Positions 37,379 to 47,592 of a stretch of DNA of 64,000 bases are shown piece after piece (within the stretch, counting starts at the first letter, position 1; each line of letters begins with the position of its first letter). The DNA is from Paenarthrobacter ilicis (GTDB taxonomy: Bacteria; Actinomycetota; Actinomycetes; Actinomycetales; Micrococcaceae): NCBI RefSeq assembly GCF_016907545.1, contig NZ_JAFBCD010000001.1, forward strand, positions 1,178,001-1,242,000, given 5' to 3'. The notes beneath the pieces are model-generated. The model did no database searches. It saw nothing but the letters and a program-made list of their open reading frames with translations, and was not told where the DNA came from. The position numbers and the translations under genes were made by a program.

Positions 37379-40300
37379 GTGCACGTCACCGCCGTCGTGG
37401 TGTCCCACGACGGCGGCGACTATCTCCCCAGAACCCTGGCGGCACTGTCGAACCAAACGCGTTCGGCAGATGCCGCCATTGGCGTTGATACAGGCTCCAC
37501 CGACAATTCGGAGAACCTGCTCCGTCAAGCTTTGGGCACCAACAATGTCACCCTTTTCACCCAGGCGAAGTCCGGCTTTGGTGCCGCCGTCCGGGCGGGC
37601 CTCCGTGAACTGGCACCTGCAGCGACTGAATCGGAAAGCAACCGATCAGAGTGGATCTGGTTGCTTCATGATGACGCTGCACCCGCGCCGGATGCACTTG
37701 CTGAACTGCTCCATGCCGTGGAGAGGGCCCCGTCCGTCACCGTGGCCGGCTGCAAGCAACTCGGTTGGGATCACGAACGCCGGCTGGTGGATGTGGGATT
37801 GTCCACGAGCCGCTGGGCTGAGCGCCTCACGCTGATCGACGCCGACGAAGTTGATCAGGGACAGTACGACGCACGTTCTGACGCCTTCGCCGTCAACTCT
37901 GCAGGCATGCTCATCCGCCGCGACGTTTGGGAGCAATTGCAGGGGTTTGACCCCGCACTGCCCGGGAGCGGCGACGACGTCGACTTCTGCTGGCGGAACC
38001 GGCTGGCTGGAAACCGCGTGGTGGTAGTCCCCAGCGCCCGTATGTTCCACGTGGAGCACAGGCCGCATGGATTGGGAACCTCTGCCGCAGCCCGCAAGGC
38101 ACAGGTCCACATGAGGCTCAAGCACACCGTTTGGTGGAAGGTCCCCTTCCACGCGGTGGGAGCGCTGTTCGGTGCAATCGTCAGGCTGCTTTTGAGCATC
38201 CTGGTCAAAGAGCCGGGCTACGGCTTCTCCCAGTTCACGGCCACTGTTGCGGCCCTGGTCCGTCCCGGTGCAATCCTCAGGGGCCGCAAAGTGGCGGCCA
38301 GGTCACGGAGCATCCGCCGCTCGGTGGTTCGCAATCTGCAAACACCAACCCGTGACGTGCGGGCCCACCGTCGTTCCTTGCTGGAGGCCATCCGCCCGGA
38401 TGACGACCCAGCCGCGGTATCGGACCTTCTTGCTCCCGAGCCAAGTGGCGATGCCGCAGACGATTTCACCGCACTGGCAACGAACGAGCGCGGCTGGGTA
38501 GGCACCGGCGCGGTTGCCGCGGCCGGAATCGCCTTGGTTGCCGCCGTGGTGGGGCTGCTGGGACTCCTCCGTTCCGAAGCCGTGGCAGGCGGCGGATTGC
38601 TGCCGCTCTCCGACTCCGCCGGCGACATCTGGGCCAACGCCACCACGTGGTGGATCTCCTTGGGGACCGGATTGCCGGGCCACGGCGATCCCTTCGCCTT
38701 CGTCCTGTGGTTGCTTTCACTCTTTGGTGGCGGGGATGGCAGCGCAGCAATGGTGTGGCTGTTGATCCTTGCCATGCCACTGTCCGCCATAGCGGCCTGG
38801 TTCGCTGCCGGTGCACTGACCACCAAACGACGGTTCCGGACGGTGGCCGCGCTTGCGTGGGCTGCGGCGCCAGGACTCTTGATTGCCATTAATCAGGGGC
38901 GGGTGGGTGCCCTGATTGCCCACCTGATGATGCCGCTGCTGCTCCTGGCACTACTGCGGGCCTCCGGATCCGCAATAGGGCAGGGCCGCCCTGCCGGGAT
39001 TTCCCCCTACAGCCGGCGGCCGGCCAAGGCTGCCGCCAAACCCGGTATCAACGGGTTTCCATCCTGGACGGCCGCAGCTGCTGCGGGCCTGGCCATGGCC
39101 GTGGTCACGGCCTCGGCCCCGTCACTTCTGGGACCCCTGGCCGTCATCGTCATCCTGGCCGCTGTTGTTCTGGGCCATCGGGGACGGACGCTCTGGTGGT
39201 CCTTGTTGCCGTCCCTGGTCCTGTTCCTTCCGTACGCCATCTCCGTGATGGACCGCCCGCGGTCACTCCTGGCCGATCCCGGGCTGCCGTTGGGATTCGA
39301 TGCCGCCCCGCTGTGGCAGCAACTGCTGGGACAGCCTTTGGCGTTCACCGTCGACGGCGGCCTGAACGGTCTGTCCGCCTTTGGCCCTGGCGCTGTTCCA
39401 TGGGCCCTGCTGTTGGCTCTCCTGGTCAGCGCACCGATCCTCGTTCTCGCGGTGGTGGCGCTCTTCCTTCCCGGTCAACGCACGGCCATTGCCAGGGTGT
39501 TTTGGGTGGCGGCTTTGGCCACGTTGGCCTGCAGCTGGTTGGTGGGCCACGTGGCCACGGGCGTGAACGGCAACGTGATTGTTGGTCCCTACACCGGGCC
39601 TGCAGTCTCTGTTGCGGGAATGCTGCTCCTCGGTGCGGCAGTCATTGGCGCGGACAAGCTTTTTGCCGCCCCGCGGAAGCGGCCGGATGCCGCACAGCCC
39701 AAATTTCCGCTGCGGCGCGCGGCCTCTATTGTTGTCATGACCTTGCTCATTGCCGGCCCCTTGGCGGGCATGGGCGCGTGGGTGGCCCGGAACATTCTCC
39801 AATCATCGCCACAGGCCGGTGCCGCGCCGGTTCCTGCGCCCAAACCCTCTACTGGCCTGGGCGCGGCCCGTTTGGTGTGGCCACTGGACACCACCGCACT
39901 TCCCGCTACGGCCGTGGACCGTGGGACCGGGCCGGAACGCACCCGCACGCTGGTAATAACCAGCGGCGAGCAAGGCGCGTTCACGTCTTCTCTGATGCGG
40001 GGCGCTGGAACCACGTTGGACGGCTTGTCCACGATTGCCTCCGCCAGGACCATCATTGGTGCTCCGGGGCGTGAGGAAATTGTCACCGACGATGCCTCAA
40101 CTGCGGCCGTTCGCAGGGCAGTTGCCACCATCGTGGCCAGTTCCGGCGTGGACCCACGTCCCGATCTTGAACAACTCGGTGCAGGCTTCGTGGTGCTGAA
40201 GGCCGCAGACAACGCCGCCCAACTTACTGCCAGCCGCATCGATGCGGTTCCAGGCCTGGTGGCCGTGGGCCAAACGGACGCTGGATGGCTGTGGAGGGTG

Positions 40301-40729
40301 ACGCCGGCGAACCAGCCCGCGGCCACAGCAGCTGACGTGGCCCACAGGGTCCGGATCCTGGACGCCCAAGGTGCAACTGTGGGGACGCTGCCGTCGTCTG
40401 AAGTTTCCGTCGCTGCCGGCGTCCCGGCCGGCGCCGAAGGGCGCAAGGTTGTGCTGGCTGAAAGGGCCGACCCAGGGTGGTCGGCGACGCTGGATGGCAG
40501 GCAATTGACGTCCGGTACCTCAGGGTGGTCACAGGCGTTTGAGCTTCCGGCCACTGGCGGATCACTGGAGATCCGCTACACCAACCCGTGGGCCCTGTGG
40601 TTGGGCATTCTGCAGGCAGTGGTCATGGGGCTGACGCTCCTGCTGGCTGTCCCGATGCCCGCCCGCCGCACCAGAACAGGGATGTCGAGGGATGAAGTTT
40701 CCCTCCGTAAGGAGTACAGCAGTGTCTGA
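37379..40729 (+). CDS. Large family 2 glycosyltransferase with multi-helix membrane domain
   Basis: This ~1,116-residue protein starts with a GT-A glycosyltransferase (TAVVVSHDGGDYLPRTLAALSNQ, IGVDTGSTDNS, WLLHDDAAPAPDAL, GDDVDFCWRNR), residues 1-~250. A stretch with about 14 hydrophobic helices follows, then an extracytoplasmic C-terminal domain (about 820-1085) and a last helix. Such proteins probably polymerise or modify a surface glycan on a lipid carrier. GTG at 37379 is the best available start, although the AAGGAA before it is very close. It follows whiB by 11 bases and is probably in its operon. Confidence 0.86.
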   Translation: MHVTAVVVSHDGGDYLPRTLAALSNQTRSADAAIGVDTGSTDNSENLLRQALGTNNVTLFTQAKSGFGAAVRAGLRELAPAATESESNRSEWIWLLHDDAAPAPDALAELLHAVERAPSVTVAGCKQLGWDHERRLVDVGLSTSRWAERLTLIDADEVDQGQYDARSDAFAVNSAGMLIRRDVWEQLQGFDPALPGSGDDVDFCWRNRLAGNRVVVVPSARMFHVEHRPHGLGTSAAARKAQVHMRLKHTVWWKVPFHAVGALFGAIVRLLLSILVKEPGYGFSQFTATVAALVRPGAILRGRKVAARSRSIRRSVVRNLQTPTRDVRAHRRSLLEAIRPDDDPAAVSDLLAPEPSGDAADDFTALATNERGWVGTGAVAAAGIALVAAVVGLLGLLRSEAVAGGGLLPLSDSAGDIWANATTWWISLGTGLPGHGDPFAFVLWLLSLFGGGDGSAAMVWLLILAMPLSAIAAWFAAGALTTKRRFRTVAALAWAAAPGLLIAINQGRVGALIAHLMMPLLLLALLRASGSAIGQGRPAGISPYSRRPAKAAAKPGINGFPSWTAAAAAGLAMAVVTASAPSLLGPLAVIVILAAVVLGHRGRTLWWSLLPSLVLFLPYAISVMDRPRSLLADPGLPLGFDAAPLWQQLLGQPLAFTVDGGLNGLSAFGPGAVPWALLLALLVSAPILVLAVVALFLPGQRTAIARVFWVAALATLACSWLVGHVATGVNGNVIVGPYTGPAVSVAGMLLLGAAVIGADKLFAAPRKRPDAAQPKFPLRRAASIVVMTLLIAGPLAGMGAWVARNILQSSPQAGAAPVPAPKPSTGLGAARLVWPLDTTALPATAVDRGTGPERTRTLVITSGEQGAFTSSLMRGAGTTLDGLSTIASARTIIGAPGREEIVTDDASTAAVRRAVATIVASSGVDPRPDLEQLGAGFVVLKAADNAAQLTASRIDAVPGLVAVGQTDAGWLWRVTPANQPAATAADVAHRVRILDAQGATVGTLPSSEVSVAAGVPAGAEGRKVVLAERADPGWSATLDGRQLTSGTSGWSQAFELPATGGSLEIRYTNPWALWLGILQAVVMGLTLLLAVPMPARRTRTGMSRDEVSLRKEYSSV

Positions 40730-42392
40730 CGACAGCAAGAAGACGCCCGAGGAATCCCCGGACACCGCTGCCGTCCGGACCTCCCGGTCGGCCAACCGCG
40801 GAGCGTCGCGAAGCACCCGGACGTCCCGGAAGGCTGCGGTCACGGGCGCCCTCTCCGCCGTGGTCATACTGGCTGCAGGTGGCGGAGCGGTCACTGCGGC
40901 GGCCATGATGCCGGCATCCTCGGGCAGCACCACCATGGAGATTCGTCAGGCTGACGTGCCTGCCGGAAACGCTTTGGGTGTATGTCCCGAGCCTGCACGG
41001 CTGCTGAACGGAGCAGCAGATGGAACGGACGCGGAATTCAACCCCGTTTCCACCACTGCTTCCAGTGCTTTGAATGCCGTGGTGCTCAGCAACCCGGCGG
41101 GGACCATCCCGGGGAGCAAAGTGACGTCACTGGCCGGCGACAACGTTGCCGTAATCGCCAAAGAACCCACCGCCACTCCGACGCCCACGGTGGGTCCGCC
41201 GATCCTGTCGGCCAGTGTTTCCGCCATCAGCCCCGTGAAGGCGCCCTTGGTGGTTGCTGCCGGGGCTCTGGGAAACGAGCAGTCATCCATGGCGGCCAGC
41301 CTTGAGTATTCGGCGACCGACGGCGACCTCCGGGGACTTGCAACAGCCCAATGCCAGGCACCCGGCAACGATGCCTGGTTGATGGGCGCCAATACGGCGC
41401 TTGGCAGAACTGCGGTGTTGAACCTCAGCAACGCGTCAGAGACACCGGCAACGGTGAACCTGGAGCTCTTCGGCAGCAAGGGTCAGGTCCAGGCCCCTGG
41501 CGCACGCGGACTCCTGGTGGCCCCGGGGACAACCCGCGCGGTCAACCTGGCAGGGCTGGCTCCCAACGAAGCCGTGTTGGCGATCCACCTCCGCAGCACA
41601 GGCGGCCCGGTATCGGGCACTGTCCAGCAGAGCGTCCTGCGCGGCCTGGCCCCAGGCGGCGTCGAGTATCTTTCCCCCGGAACCGGACCGTCCAACCTGC
41701 AGGTGATGTCCGGCGTCGACATCCAGGACCCCGCAGCAACCAAGGCCCTGGCCGCCCGTGCCGGCTTCGCCGATGCTGTTCCGGCCCTGCAGATCGCCGT
41801 CCCAGGATCAACGGATGCCGTGGTGCAGGTCAGCCTGTACGGCGCCAACGGGGAACGGAAGATCGCCAATGGCGGGGTAGTCACAGTCAAGGGCGGAACG
41901 GTGGCAACGGTGGATCTGGACGATGTCCCCGCAGGTACCTATACCGTGAAGGCCAGCTCCGATGTGTCCCTGGTAGCCTCCGCGCGCATCACCCGCGGAA
42001 CCAAGGCTGAGGATGCTACCGACTTTGGTTGGTCGCCGTCGTCGGCCCGCCTCGGCAGCCAGCACCTGGTGGCTGTGCCCCGTGAAGGCCAGCGCGCACT
42101 GACGTTCGGCGTCCCTGAAGGCCGCGCCACCGTCAGCTATGCCCCCATCACGGCAGATGGAACCGTGGGGAAGACTGTGGATGTGGATATGAGCGGTGGA
42201 ACCACCTCAAGCATTGAGCTTCCGGCCAAGTCCGGCGATTCCGCGATAGCAGGCTATTTGGTGTCCGCCTCCGGTGACCCGGTGTACGGGGCGCTGGTGC
42301 TGGGCAAACAGGGCCGGGCAGATGTTTCTGTGGTTGCCATCCAGGATGCCGCAGCAGGCTTTGAGAAGGTACCTGTTTCAGTGGGCTACTAG
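40722..42392 (+). CDS. DUF5719 family secreted/membrane-anchored protein
   Basis: This 556-residue protein has a basic N-terminus, one transmembrane helix (VTGALSAVVILAAGGGAVTAAAMM) and a long extracytoplasmic part made of beta-rich repeats (NLSNASETPATVNLELFG, VQVSLYGANGERK, VDLDDVPAGTYTVKASS) as in DUF5719. The GTG at 40722 has AAGGAG seven bases upstream and overlaps the glycosyltransferase stop by eight bases, so the two are translationally coupled and probably work together at the envelope. Confidence 0.87.
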   Translation: MSDDSKKTPEESPDTAAVRTSRSANRGASRSTRTSRKAAVTGALSAVVILAAGGGAVTAAAMMPASSGSTTMEIRQADVPAGNALGVCPEPARLLNGAADGTDAEFNPVSTTASSALNAVVLSNPAGTIPGSKVTSLAGDNVAVIAKEPTATPTPTVGPPILSASVSAISPVKAPLVVAAGALGNEQSSMAASLEYSATDGDLRGLATAQCQAPGNDAWLMGANTALGRTAVLNLSNASETPATVNLELFGSKGQVQAPGARGLLVAPGTTRAVNLAGLAPNEAVLAIHLRSTGGPVSGTVQQSVLRGLAPGGVEYLSPGTGPSNLQVMSGVDIQDPAATKALAARAGFADAVPALQIAVPGSTDAVVQVSLYGANGERKIANGGVVTVKGGTVATVDLDDVPAGTYTVKASSDVSLVASARITRGTKAEDATDFGWSPSSARLGSQHLVAVPREGQRALTFGVPEGRATVSYAPITADGTVGKTVDVDMSGGTTSSIELPAKSGDSAIAGYLVSASGDPVYGALVLGKQGRADVSVVAIQDAAAGFEKVPVSVGY

Positions 42393-42428
42393 CCTGCCGG
42401 GCCAGCCGCGGAGGCCGGTGCGTCGTCG

Positions 42429-42947
42429 CTATTGGTAACGGCGGCGGTACACCGGATCCAGGGTCTCCGGGGGCACGCCCAACATTTCCGCCGTGTACTC
42501 CACCACCACGTCATGGACCAGGTCCTGCAGCTCCTCGCGGGTGTTGGCTGCCTGTTCCACTACGCGCCGGTAAACAGTGATGATGGGGGCCTCGCCGCGG
42601 CCGCCCGGCGTGTAGGAACCCATGGGGGCCGTGGTGCCCGTGGCAACGAGCTGCTCAAGGTTGGGCGGTATCTCATCCACGGCAAAAAGGACCCCGTCCA
42701 ATTGTTTGCCCCACATGTCCTGCAACCGCTCGGCGGAGTCCAGGACCATGTCATCAAACCGCTCGGAACGGGAACGGAATCCGGGAAGGTTGGGAAGCAT
42801 CAGTTCGCCTCGGAGCCCGCGTCCGTGCCGGCTGCGCCGGCGCTGCCGGAAGCCGCGACCGGCCGCCTGTCCGGGTTCCTGCGCCTGACTGTCATCGGCG
42901 TCGGTCCACCGGACGGTAAAGCCGGGAACGTGTGGCTGTGACTGCAT
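42429..42947 (-). CDS. Metallopeptidase-family (DUF1025-like) protein lacking HExxH
   Basis: This 172-residue protein has an Arg-rich N-terminus of about 50 residues and a zincin-like minimal fold (FDDMVLDSAERLQ, LDGVLFAVDEIPP, ITVYRRVVEQAA). Where the active site HExxH should be, it reads VVVEYTAEMLGV at about 147-158: both His are replaced, by Val149 and Ala153/Glu154 depending on alignment. Zinc hydrolysis is therefore unlikely. The ATG follows TAAAGT at six bases. It is divergent from DUF3499 and convergent with DUF5719. Confidence 0.8.
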   Translation of the reverse strand: MQSQPHVPGFTVRWTDADDSQAQEPGQAAGRGFRQRRRSRHGRGLRGELMLPNLPGFRSRSERFDDMVLDSAERLQDMWGKQLDGVLFAVDEIPPNLEQLVATGTTAPMGSYTPGGRGEAPIITVYRRVVEQAANTREELQDLVHDVVVEYTAEMLGVPPETLDPVYRRRYQ

Positions 42948-42953
42948 GTACTG

Positions 42954-42959
42954 ACTTTA
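42954..42959 (-). promoter_or_regulatory. -10 hexamer TAAAGT, six bases before the metallopeptidase-family ATG
   Basis: TAAAGT-N6-ATG with no ribosome site fits a leaderless promoter. Confidence 0.45.
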
Positions 42960-43090
42960 GTACCGGTCAACCCCCAATGCGACTTCAACGCGTCCCCGGT
43001 GGTTTGCGGGCGTCGGAAGGGGACACGGGTTGCCGGCCAAGTGCTCCCAAATGCGATGTTCGGAGTCCTGTGGCGCTAATCTGGGATGTT

Positions 43091-43480
43091 GTGGGTGCTA
43101 TTCGTCAATGTTCAAGATCAGCTTGCCGCCAGTCAGCGGTGGCTACGTTGACGTACGTGTACGCAGACTCCACTGCCGTTCTGGGGCCGTTGGCAACATA
43201 CGCCGAACCGCACGCCTACGATCTCTGTGCCCAGCATGCGCAAAGCCTGACTGTGCCCCGTGGATGGGAAGTGCTTCGCCTGGCGATGCCCTCCACTCCG
43301 CCGGAGCCGGGACCCGACGACTTGCTGGCCCTTGCCAACGCTGTCCGGGAAGCTGCTTCCGCGGCTCCGGAAACCCCTGCCCGGGGCAGCCACAGTCCCA
43401 TGGAACCGCCCGCAGAGGCTGAAGGAACGCGGCGCGGCCACCTGCGCATCCTGCGCGGTAGTGTGGAAGCTGCAGATTAA
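43091..43480 (+). CDS. DUF3499 family zinc-ribbon-like protein
   Basis: This 129-residue protein begins GAIRQCSRSACRQSAVATLTYVYADSTAVLGPLA and continues HAYDLCAQHAQSLTVPRGWEVLRL. Cys-x4-Cys plus Cys-x2-His form a probable zinc site. This matches DUF3499, found in nearly all actinobacteria next to whiB2; function unknown. GTG at 43091 is chosen from the family start; TAATCT lies eight bases upstream. The C-terminal ~45 residues are polar and variable. Confidence 0.86.
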   Translation: MGAIRQCSRSACRQSAVATLTYVYADSTAVLGPLATYAEPHAYDLCAQHAQSLTVPRGWEVLRLAMPSTPPEPGPDDLLALANAVREAASAAPETPARGSHSPMEPPAEAEGTRRGHLRILRGSVEAAD

Positions 43481-43524
43481 ACCGCCAGCGGCGCCGCAGA
43501 GGCGCCACCCAGGGAGCATCATTC

Positions 43525-43743
43525 ATGCCAAAGGTCAGTCCTGAACTGTTGTCCATCCTGCGTTGCCCCGTCACGGGTTCGCCGCTGGTCCAGGAGGGCG
43601 AGGAACTGGTTTCCACCTCCGCCGCCGCGGATGGGGAAAAACTTCGCTACTCCATCGAGGACGGCATCCCGCTGCTCCTGCCCCGTGAATTGCTGGCCGC
43701 GGCGCACGCTGCGTCCTCCGACCAGCACGATTCCAAGGCCTGA
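43525..43743 (+). CDS. Trm112-like small protein
   Basis: This 72-residue protein has the Trm112p/YcaR layout: ELLSILRCPVTGSPL, then EKLRYSIEDGIPLLLPREL. Trm112 proteins activate methyltransferases or act as small zinc-ribbon partners, though only one Cys of the zinc knot is present here. It lies 44 bases after DUF3499 and 45 before ahcY on the same strand, suggesting an operon and a possible link to methylation. Confidence 0.83.
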   Translation: MPKVSPELLSILRCPVTGSPLVQEGEELVSTSAAADGEKLRYSIEDGIPLLLPRELLAAAHAASSDQHDSKA

Positions 43744-43788
43744 GCCACTTTTCTTCATCAAGACCGCACGGCACCATAAAGGACTTCC

Positions 43789-45267
<1,479 letters not shown>

Positions 45268-45323
45268 GAATTGGCTGACTGACCAACCCGGGCATGGTCC
45301 GGAACGTTATCCCCATTTGATGG

Positions 45324-45362
45324 CGAAAGGCCGGGCCCAGGCGCACTGTGCCCGGCCTTTCG
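45324..45362 (+). terminator. Terminator after ahcY
   Basis: A perfect 13-bp stem (CGAAAGGCCGGGC and its complement, arms 45324-45336 and 45350-45362) follows the stop by 57 bases. There is only a short T-run inside the second arm. Confidence 0.75.
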
Positions 45363-45364
45363 GC

Positions 45365-45370
45365 TAGAAT
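45365..45370 (+). promoter_or_regulatory. -10 hexamer TAGAAT for the L,D-transpeptidase gene
   Basis: TAGAAT directly follows the ahcY terminator and would start a transcript near 45377, giving a leader of about 38 bases. This supports the ATG at 45415 as the start. Confidence 0.45.
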
Positions 45371-45414
45371 TGGGTGTTCAGTATTGCTTGCCGGGGGACA
45401 GGAAGACGGGAAAC

Positions 45415-46635
45415 ATGACGGAAGTTGCCACACGGAAAAAGGGCAAAATCCTTGCCATTGTGGGGGTTTGTGTCGCCCTTGCCTTGGGTGGAGTAGGCGT
45501 CGCCACGGTCCCTGGCCTGCTGGGTGGGTCCTCAACGGATGCCGCCCAAAAACCGTCACCCACTCCCACCGTGGAAGCAAAGCCGGTGGAGCTCGGTGTT
45601 ACCCCCCTTGACGGCACCACGGAGTGGAACCCCGTAGTGGGTCCGCAGGTCAAAGCAGTGAACGGGAAGATCAAGGATGTCGTGGTGGAGCCCATGGGCG
45701 GAGGCGCGCCCGTCCCGGGAAAGACCAGCGCTGACGGCAGCACCTGGACCACCACTGAATTCCTGAAGTTCAAGACCCAGTACAAGTACTCCTTCACCGT
45801 GGTGGACACCGCCGGCAAGGAAACCAAGAAGTCCCAGACCTTCACCACAGTGTCCGCGGCGTTCGAGGCAGACGCTTCCATCTATCCCAGGAACGGCACT
45901 GTGGCCGGATCCGGCCAACCCATTGAAATCAACTTCAGTGAGCCAGTGGTGGATAAGGCGGCCATGCAGAAGCGGGTGGCTGTCACGGTCTCGTCCGGCC
46001 AGCCCGTGGCGTGGCACTGGTATTCGGACAAGAAAGTCCGGATCCGTCCCGAGGCGTTCTGGGCATCAGGAACCACTGTCACCGTGGACATGAAACTTCT
46101 GGGCGTGGACTTCGGCAACAAGATGATCGGCAACGGTGACGTTGTCTCCACCTTCACCACCGGGCCGCAGCGAATTGCCGTGGTGGATGACACCACCAAG
46201 ACCATGAATGTGTACTCCGACGGGAAACTTCTGCGCACCGCTCCGGTGTCGCTGGGCGGCGAGGATTGGCTGTCGCCCACCGGCTACGCGGTGATCCTCG
46301 AGCAGGAACGCAAGTCCAATTTCAACGCCGGCAGCATCGGCCTCAAGCCGGGGGACAAGGGCTACTACGCGCCCATGGTGGTGGACTACGCCAACCGTCT
46401 GACGTGGTCCGGAGTCTACGTGCACCAAGCGCTTGAATCTGCGTGGGGCGCCATTGGACGCGTGAACGTATCCCACGGTTGCGTGGGCCTTCTCCCGGAG
46501 GACGCTGCCTGGTTCTTCGAGAACATGAAGACCGGTGATGTTGTCCAGATCCTGAACACCGGTGCGCCTGCGGTGGAGCCGTTGGAAGGCTTTGGGGACT
46601 GGAACATTACGTGGGCCAGCTACGCCCAAATCTAG
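45415..46635 (+). CDS. L,D-transpeptidase (YkuD domain) with Ig-like domains
   Basis: This 406-residue secreted or membrane-anchored enzyme makes 3-3 peptidoglycan cross-links. An N-terminal helix (ILAIVGVCVALALGGVGVATV) is followed by a Ser/Thr/Pro linker, two Ig-like modules (to about 230) and the YkuD catalytic domain, with His354 and Cys356 in NVSHGCVGLLPEDA. The layout matches mycobacterial LdtMt2-type enzymes. The ATG at 45415 has AGGAAG-type sequence upstream; a TTG at 45370 would fall inside the promoter. Confidence 0.92.
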   Translation: MTEVATRKKGKILAIVGVCVALALGGVGVATVPGLLGGSSTDAAQKPSPTPTVEAKPVELGVTPLDGTTEWNPVVGPQVKAVNGKIKDVVVEPMGGGAPVPGKTSADGSTWTTTEFLKFKTQYKYSFTVVDTAGKETKKSQTFTTVSAAFEADASIYPRNGTVAGSGQPIEINFSEPVVDKAAMQKRVAVTVSSGQPVAWHWYSDKKVRIRPEAFWASGTTVTVDMKLLGVDFGNKMIGNGDVVSTFTTGPQRIAVVDDTTKTMNVYSDGKLLRTAPVSLGGEDWLSPTGYAVILEQERKSNFNAGSIGLKPGDKGYYAPMVVDYANRLTWSGVYVHQALESAWGAIGRVNVSHGCVGLLPEDAAWFFENMKTGDVVQILNTGAPAVEPLEGFGDWNITWASYAQI

Positions 46636-46683
46636 TTCCAGTGCCCTGATGACCGCTCTCCGCCGGGTCTGCAGCCAGTTTGG

Positions 46684-47487
46684 CTAGGTTTCGGAGAAGG
46701 GCAGTTTGCGGAGCCTCTGCCCCCACGCCGCGTTCCTGAGCTCGGCTTGTTGCAGCCTGGCCAGTTCCCGGTTCCGGCGCTCACCCAGGACAGCACCCAG
46801 GTAGTCCTCGGGAATGGTCCCTGCCGGCGGCGGCGGGGCAACAAAAGCGGCGAGTTCCGTTGCCAGGGATGCAGCCATCGCGGCCCGTGATGCAGGTGCC
46901 ATCAAATAGGCCTGTTGCACAAAAGTCCCTGCGCGTCGGGCTGTTGCATCCGGCACCCTCCCGATGTCGGCCAGCGTCACCCACTGTTGGAGATAAGGCG
47001 GCGCGGCGGTCATGATCCTCGGTTTGGACGACACCCTCTGCCTCAGCGAATACGTGCCGGCAACAATGTCGCCCAAGCGTTTCGAGCGTTCATTGAACAA
47101 CGCCACGAAGATCGCCAAACCGCCAAACGTCAGGTAGATCTCAAGGACGCCGAGAAGTCCCCTGATGACCGCGTGGCGGAATCTGATGGAACCACCATCG
47201 TCGCGCACAACACGGAGGCCGGTAGCCAGTTTTCCCAGGGAACGGCCGCGGGTGAGGGTCTCAACGGCCACGGGCACAACCACCACCGAGAAGATGACGC
47301 TGCTCAGGATGAGGGCACGGATGGCCGCATCATCCAGGTCCTCCGAGGCCATGGACACCACAATGATCAGGATGATGGCCAGCACCACGTGGGCCACCAC
47401 ATCGATGATGAGACCCAATGCGCGTGACGCAAAAGAGGCCGGGCGCAGTTCAAGGACCACTGCCTCGCCTGTGATGATTGAACTCAA
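46684..47487 (-). CDS. RDD family membrane protein
   Basis: This ~267-residue protein has the RDD signature (LELRPASFASRALGLIIDVV, then RGRSLGKLATGLRVVRDDGGS) and three to four transmembrane helices in the first ~150 residues, followed by a ~110-residue Ala/Arg-rich cytoplasmic tail. The TTG at 47487 is preferred by the family start (SSIITGEAVVLEL) and a G-rich site upstream; an ATG at 47511 is the alternative. It is divergent from the SpoIIM-like gene, a pairing common in actinobacteria. Confidence 0.85.
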   Translation of the reverse strand: MSSIITGEAVVLELRPASFASRALGLIIDVVAHVVLAIILIIVVSMASEDLDDAAIRALILSSVIFSVVVVPVAVETLTRGRSLGKLATGLRVVRDDGGSIRFRHAVIRGLLGVLEIYLTFGGLAIFVALFNERSKRLGDIVAGTYSLRQRVSSKPRIMTAAPPYLQQWVTLADIGRVPDATARRAGTFVQQAYLMAPASRAAMAASLATELAAFVAPPPPAGTIPEDYLGAVLGERRNRELARLQQAELRNAAWGQRLRKLPFSET

Positions 47488-47580
47488 CGTGCGCCCCCAA
47501 AGCTTTGTCATGGTGTGGGCCCAAATGTCCCGCACCCCTACTCTAGCTGCGCTTCAGGCCCCCGGAGCGGGTACAGACGC

Positions 47581-47586
47581 TAGGGT
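47581..47586 (+). promoter_or_regulatory. -10 hexamer TAGGGT, six bases before the SpoIIM-like GTG
   Basis: TAGGGT-N6-GTG fits a leaderless promoter. The overlapping GGTGGAG could alternatively act as a ribosome site. Confidence 0.4.
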
Positions 47587-47592
47587 GGAGCC

